A stretch of 64,000 bases of DNA from Variovorax sp. YR216 (GTDB lineage Bacteria; Pseudomonadota; Gammaproteobacteria; Burkholderiales; Burkholderiaceae_C), in NCBI RefSeq assembly GCF_900107745.1, contig NZ_FNRO01000008.1, positions 62,001 through 126,000 on the forward strand. The letters run 5' to 3'. Within the stretch, counting starts at the first letter, position 1; every line of letters begins with the position of its first letter. Below, one piece after another: positions 60,803 to 64,000 of this stretch. The position numbers were made by a program, and so were the translations under genes. The notes beneath the pieces are model-generated. The model had not been told where the DNA came from, ran no database searches, and saw only the letters and a program-made list of their open reading frames with translations.

Positions 60803-61001
60803 TCGGGTGCGAAACACCCGACGATTTTCATGTTGCGAGGTCTTCCAGGCGCCTGCCGTTTGGTTGAAATCCCGAGGCGATTCTTCTCCTCCTCCCTCCC
60901 TCCCTCCTTCGTTTCGGGGCGCCTCGCAACATTTTTCATCCGACTCCCGGCGTTGATCAGCGACCGGACAGCAAAAAGCCCCGCAATGCGGGGCTTTTTG
61001 C
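60803..61001 (+). ncRNA. Candidate small RNA with a 30-nt pyrimidine loop
   Basis: The 293-bp gap between glutathione peroxidase and GST genes contains ordered structure. There is a 5' hairpin (TCGGGTG-CGAAA-CACCCGA, 60803-60821) and an 11-bp perfect stem pairing 60830-60840 with 60922-60932 (ATGTTGCGAGG with CCTCGCAACAT). A shorter inner stem, CCCGA/TCGGG, encloses a pure pyrimidine run at 60881-60910 rich in CTCCTCC and CCCTCC, complementary to Shine-Dalgarno sequences. A rho-independent terminator closes the segment. No known RNA family was recognised and no strong standard promoter is visible. Confidence 0.35.
60971..61001. terminator. Bidirectional rho-independent terminator
   Basis: A 14-bp perfect stem (GCAAAAAGCCCCGC pairing with GCGGGGCTTTTTGC) with a 3-base AAT loop. 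Because the outer part is A-rich on one side and T-rich on the other it can stop transcription in both directions: the glutathione peroxidase side on the plus strand and the GST gene on the minus strand. Confidence 0.92.
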
Positions 61002-61019
61002 TTTGTGGCCGCCCGGGCG

Positions 61020-61631
61020 TCAGGGCTGGGTTTCGGCAAAGCTCGGGCGCAGCATCAGCTTGTCGTAGAGCTTGGCGAGATTGGCGTGGTCGGCGCGCCA
61101 GTCGATCTCGGGGAAGCGGTAGCTGATCCATCCCAGCGCACAGCCGACCGCGATGTCCGACAGGCTCAGGTGGATGCCGCTGCAGAAGGGCTTGTCGCCC
61201 AGCCCCTTGGACATCGCCGCGATGCCGGCGAGCACCTTGGCCCGCTGGCGATCGATCCATGCCTGGCTGCGCTCGCCCTCGCTGCGCTTGGGCCAGGTGA
61301 CCTCCAGACGCCACAGGACGCCGGCGTCCATCACGCCGTCGGCCAGCGCTTCCCAGGTCTTGACCTCGGCGCGCTCGCGGCTCTGCTGCGGAATCAGCTT
61401 GCCGACCGGCGACATCGTGTCGAGGTACTCGACGATCACGCGCGAGTCGAACATCGCTTCACTGCCGTCCATGATCAGGCAAGGCACCTTGCCGAGCGGG
61501 TTGGCGCTGGAAATCGTGGTGTCGTCAGACCAGACGTCTTCGAACACGAACTGGTAGTCGAGCCGCTTCTCGGCCATGACCACGCGTACCTTGCGCACAT
61601 AAGGGCTGGCAGCGGATCCGATCAGTTTCAT
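61020..61631 (-). CDS. Glutathione S-transferase family protein
   Basis: A 203-residue protein with a thioredoxin-like N-terminal domain (MKLIGSAASPYVRKVRVVMAEK; the SPYVRK region positions the glutathione thiol, then NPLGKVPCLIMDG and a glutathione-contacting DSRVIVEYL). An all-helical C-terminal domain follows with SLSDIAVGCALGWI. Serine near residue 9 is a likely catalytic residue. The electrophile is unknown. It is convergent with the glutathione peroxidase side and divergent from purB by 165 bp, an interval with no other recognised feature. Confidence 0.93.
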   Translation of the reverse strand: MKLIGSAASPYVRKVRVVMAEKRLDYQFVFEDVWSDDTTISSANPLGKVPCLIMDGSEAMFDSRVIVEYLDTMSPVGKLIPQQSRERAEVKTWEALADGVMDAGVLWRLEVTWPKRSEGERSQAWIDRQRAKVLAGIAAMSKGLGDKPFCSGIHLSLSDIAVGCALGWISYRFPEIDWRADHANLAKLYDKLMLRPSFAETQP

Positions 61632-61796
61632 GCGGGCATTCCCCCCATCAGGGTCATCGTTGTAGCGCTTTGATTCTATGAGAACGAGACCAGACGATCG
61701 CCCTGGCCGACGAGTGTCCGCCTGATGCCGCGCTCGACGCACCCGGCGACGGCCGACTGAAATTGCCGGGAACATGGCGCGACCTAAAATTCGCGC

Positions 61797-63176
61797 ATGA
61801 CTTTCTCCACTGTCTCCGCCCTTTCCCCGCTCGACGGCCGCTACGCGGCCAAGTTGGCGGCCCTGCGTCCGCTGATGAGCGAACAGGGCTACATGCACAG
61901 GCGCGTGCAGGTGGAAGTGGCATGGTTCATCGCCCTTTCCGACTGCGGCTTCGCCGAATTCAAGCCCCTCACCGGCGGCGCCCGCAAGTACCTGCTCGGA
62001 CTCGTTTCCAACTTCTCCGAAGCCGACGCGATCGCGATCAAGCAGATCGAGAAGACCACCAACCACGATGTGAAAGCGGTCGAGTACTGGATCAAGTCCA
62101 AGTTCGAGGCCCGTCCCGAGCTGCTTGCCGCTTCCGAGTTCGTGCACTTCGCCTGCACGAGCGAGGACATCAACAACACCAGCCACGCCCTGCAGATCCA
62201 GGCGGCGCGCGAGAAGGTGGTGCTTCCCGCGATCGACGGCATCATCGCGACGCTGCGCGAAATGGCAATCAAGTTCGCCGACGTGTCGATGCTTTCGCGC
62301 ACGCACGGCCAGACCGCCAGCCCGACCACCGTGGGCAAGGAAATCGCCAACGTCGCAGTGCGCCTCGCGAAGGCACGCGAGCAGATCGCCGGGGTGAAGC
62401 TGCTCGCCAAGATGAACGGCGCCGTGGGCAACTACAACGCGCACATCGCCGCCTGGCCCGATTTCGACTGGGAGGCCTTCAGCCGCAAGGTGATCGAGAC
62501 GCCCGCGCCGCTGGGCCTGGGCCTGACCTTCCAGCCCTACAGCATCCAGATCGAGCCGCACGACTACATGGCCGAGATCTTCGATGCCGTGGCGCGCCTC
62601 AACACGATCCTGGTCGACTTCTCGCGCGACATCTGGGGCTACGTCAGCCTCGGCTACTTCAAGCAGCGCCTGAAGAAGGGCGAGATCGGCTCGTCGACGA
62701 TGCCACACAAGGTCAATCCGATCGACTTCGAGAACGCCGAGGGCAACCTCGGCCTCGCGAACGCGCTGCTGCGCCACCTGAGCGAAAAGCTGCCGATCAG
62801 CCGCTGGCAGCGCGACCTGACCGACAGCACCGTGCTGCGCAACATCGGCGTGGCGCTCGGCTACGCAACGCTGGCCTATGCGAGCCTCGCCACCGGTCTC
62901 GGCAAGCTCGAGCTGAACGAGGAAGCCCTGGCGGAAGACCTCGACGCATCGTGGGAAGTGCTCGCGGAGCCCATCCAGACCGTCATGCGGCGGTTCGGTG
63001 TGCAGGGTGCGTATGAGCAGCTCAAGGAAGTCACGCGCGGCAAGACCGTGACTGCCGAGGCGCTGCACGGCCTCATCCGTTCGCTGGAAATTCCGGAAGC
63101 CGAGAAGGAGCGTCTTCTGGCCATGACCCCCGCGAGTTACATCGGCAAAGCCGCCGAACTGGCCCGGCGGGCATGA
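61797..63176 (+). CDS. purB: Adenylosuccinate lyase
   Basis: PurB catalyses two fumarate-releasing steps of purine synthesis (SAICAR to AICAR and adenylosuccinate to AMP). The 459-residue protein starts LSPLDGRYAAKLAALRP, has the active-site loops FVHFACTSEDINNTSHA and LSRTHGQTASPTTVGKEI, and the fumarase/lyase signature GSSTMPHKVNPIDFENAEGN with the catalytic serine. It has the length and motif pattern of the E. coli type. Confidence 0.97.
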   Translation: MTFSTVSALSPLDGRYAAKLAALRPLMSEQGYMHRRVQVEVAWFIALSDCGFAEFKPLTGGARKYLLGLVSNFSEADAIAIKQIEKTTNHDVKAVEYWIKSKFEARPELLAASEFVHFACTSEDINNTSHALQIQAAREKVVLPAIDGIIATLREMAIKFADVSMLSRTHGQTASPTTVGKEIANVAVRLAKAREQIAGVKLLAKMNGAVGNYNAHIAAWPDFDWEAFSRKVIETPAPLGLGLTFQPYSIQIEPHDYMAEIFDAVARLNTILVDFSRDIWGYVSLGYFKQRLKKGEIGSSTMPHKVNPIDFENAEGNLGLANALLRHLSEKLPISRWQRDLTDSTVLRNIGVALGYATLAYASLATGLGKLELNEEALAEDLDASWEVLAEPIQTVMRRFGVQGAYEQLKEVTRGKTVTAEALHGLIRSLEIPEAEKERLLAMTPASYIGKAAELARRA

Positions 63177-63179
63177 ACG

Positions 63180-63256
63180 CCCCCACGCTCGGCACTTCGT
63201 GTCCTCGCTGCCCCCCGAGGGGGCTGATTCGCCTTGAGGCGGCCCGGCGGCGAATC
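63180..63256. repeat. Variant intergenic repeat (copy H)
   Basis: Between purB and yaeQ lies a relative of the other repeats (CACGCTCGGCACTTCGTGTC, a CCCCCCGAGGGGG hairpin, then GCCTTGAGGCGGCCCGGCGGC). It shares the CACTTCGTG and C/G-run parts but not the CGGAACCGG hairpin, so it may be a separate family. Confidence 0.65.
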
Positions 63257-63258
63257 TG

Positions 63259-63819
63259 ATGGCACTCAAGTCCACCATCTTCAAGGCGAACCTCGCCGTC
63301 GCAGACATCGATCACGGCTACTACGCGGACCACGCGCTGACACTGGCGCGTCATCCGAGCGAGACCGACGAGCGGATGATGATTCGTCTCGCCGCGCTGG
63401 CGCTCAACGCGTACAAGCTGCAGGATGTCTGCAACGGCGATGGCACGCTGGCTTTCGGCGCCGGGCTTTCGAATCCGGACGAGCCGGACGTCTGGCTGCG
63501 CGACTTCACCGGCGAGACGAAGCTCTGGATCGAAGTCGGCCAGCCCGAGGACAAGCCGATCGTGAAAGCCTGCGGCAAGTCCGAGGAAGTGATCGTCTAC
63601 GCCTTCAACCACGCTGCCGAGATCTGGTGGCGCGGCATCGAAAGCAAGCTGACGCGGCCACAGAACCTGTCGGTGTTCCGCATTCCGACCGCAGCGGCCC
63701 AATCGCTGGCGGCGCTTGCACAGCGTTCGATGCAGTTGCAGGCCACGATCCAGGAAGGCGTGCTGATGCTCGGCGACGGCACGCACAACATCGATATCGA
63801 ACCACTTCGATTGAAGTAG
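63259..63819 (+). CDS. yaeQ: YaeQ family protein
   Basis: A 186-residue YaeQ protein, a PD-(D/E)XK nuclease-like fold without proven function. Recognisable segments are MALKSTIFKANLAVADIDHG at the start, ARHPSETDERMMIRLAALAL, and WIEVGQPEDKPIVKACGKS, which contains the acidic and lysine residues of the fold. The start follows a repeat and lacks an obvious strong ribosome binding site, but conservation begins at the first residues. Confidence 0.93.
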   Translation: MALKSTIFKANLAVADIDHGYYADHALTLARHPSETDERMMIRLAALALNAYKLQDVCNGDGTLAFGAGLSNPDEPDVWLRDFTGETKLWIEVGQPEDKPIVKACGKSEEVIVYAFNHAAEIWWRGIESKLTRPQNLSVFRIPTAAAQSLAALAQRSMQLQATIQEGVLMLGDGTHNIDIEPLRLK

Positions 63820-63832
63820 CTTGTGCCCAGGT

Positions 63833-63949
63833 GGCCGGCGAAGCCAGGCCCGTTGGTGAAACACCGCGGAACCGGCTTTGCCGGGCCGCTGGTGTTGCCC
63901 CCTGAAAGGGGGTGCAGAGCCACACGAAGTGGGCGAGGCTGGGGGTAAG
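63833..63949. repeat. Intergenic hairpin repeat (copy I)
   Basis: A full-length copy (GGCCGGCGAAGCCAGGCCCG to GCGAGGCTGGGGG) lies downstream of yaeQ and ends directly against the stop codon of the minus-strand gene that leaves the window. It fills nearly all of the gap between the two convergent genes. Confidence 0.87.
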
Positions 63950-64000
63950 CTAAATGCCCGGCATCATCGCGCCGCATCGCCAGCACTGCTCGAAGCCGCC
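63950..64000 (-). CDS. C-terminal end of an unidentified minus-strand gene (partial)
   Basis: An open minus-strand frame enters from the right edge and stops at TAG (63950-63952). It gives the 16 residues GGFEQCWRCGAMMPGI, with a CxxC pair that could be part of a zinc ribbon. The placement of a repeat against its stop codon, as seen for other minus-strand genes here, supports a real gene end. Too little is visible to name it. Confidence 0.45.
   Translation of the reverse strand, partial: GGFEQCWRCGAMMPGI

Noticed and set aside
1..64000. CRISPR arrays, insertion sequences, integrases, tRNA or rRNA genes
   Set aside because: No regularly spaced direct repeats, transposase or integrase proteins, or recognisable structural RNA genes were found; the repeats present are dispersed hairpin elements.

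Overview
This window looks like chromosomal DNA from a high-GC betaproteobacterium of the family Comamonadaceae, most likely Variovorax or a close relative. That placement is an inference from gene content and order, from the GC-rich codon use, and from a repeat family that I associate with this group from memory. No rRNA, tRNA, CRISPR array, insertion sequence or prophage was seen, and coding density is very high.

Layout. (1) 1-12.6 kb is mostly housekeeping: the end of a probable LysM protein, dprA, smg (DUF494), a DUF1631 protein, the Sec accessory genes yajC-secD-secF, and a fused indolepyruvate ferredoxin oxidoreductase facing an Lrp-family regulator. (2) 12.6-22 kb holds an MFS_3 exporter, a secreted SGNH hydrolase, a caa3-type cytochrome oxidase operon (subunit II fused to cytochrome c, subunit I, two subunit-III-like proteins, subunit IV), a DUF1269-like membrane protein and a geranylgeranyl-reductase-type flavoprotein. 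(3) 22-34.3 kb is the accessory catabolic core. A plus-strand operon (creatininase-family hydrolase, ABC transporter, FAD-linked oxidase, VanB-type 2Fe-2S reductase, RutR-like TetR regulator) has two RutR-like operators at its head. It converges on a minus-strand six-gene operon for threonate-type acids (ltnD-otnK-otnC-otnI) that continues by 4-bp overlaps into a CodA-like amidohydrolase and a Rid-family protein. (4) 34.4-45 kb has an orphan aceE-type dehydrogenase with a divergent Lrp regulator, the large NAD-glutamate dehydrogenase and a Tat-exported PhoX-family protein. (5) 45-64 kb is envelope and housekeeping: mltA, an OmpA-family lipoprotein, a FixJ/DctB-like two-component pair behind yhdP and a nitrilase-family gene, glnE, rlpA, a diiron ferritin-like protein, glutathione peroxidase, a GST, purB and yaeQ, ending in a cut-off gene.

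Several intergenic gaps carry one family of hairpin-forming repeats of about 100-120 bp, often as inverted pairs. They sit flush against stop codons of neighbouring genes, and in one case against the secD start codon.

The most promising unexplained items are the RutR-operator-controlled creatininase/ABC/oxidoreductase operon with no obvious substrate, the threonate operon coupled to an amidohydrolase and a Rid protein lacking the usual catalytic arginine, and a possible small RNA between the glutathione peroxidase and GST genes with a 30-nt pyrimidine loop that could pair with Shine-Dalgarno sequences. All coordinates, starts and motifs were read by eye; no database search was run.
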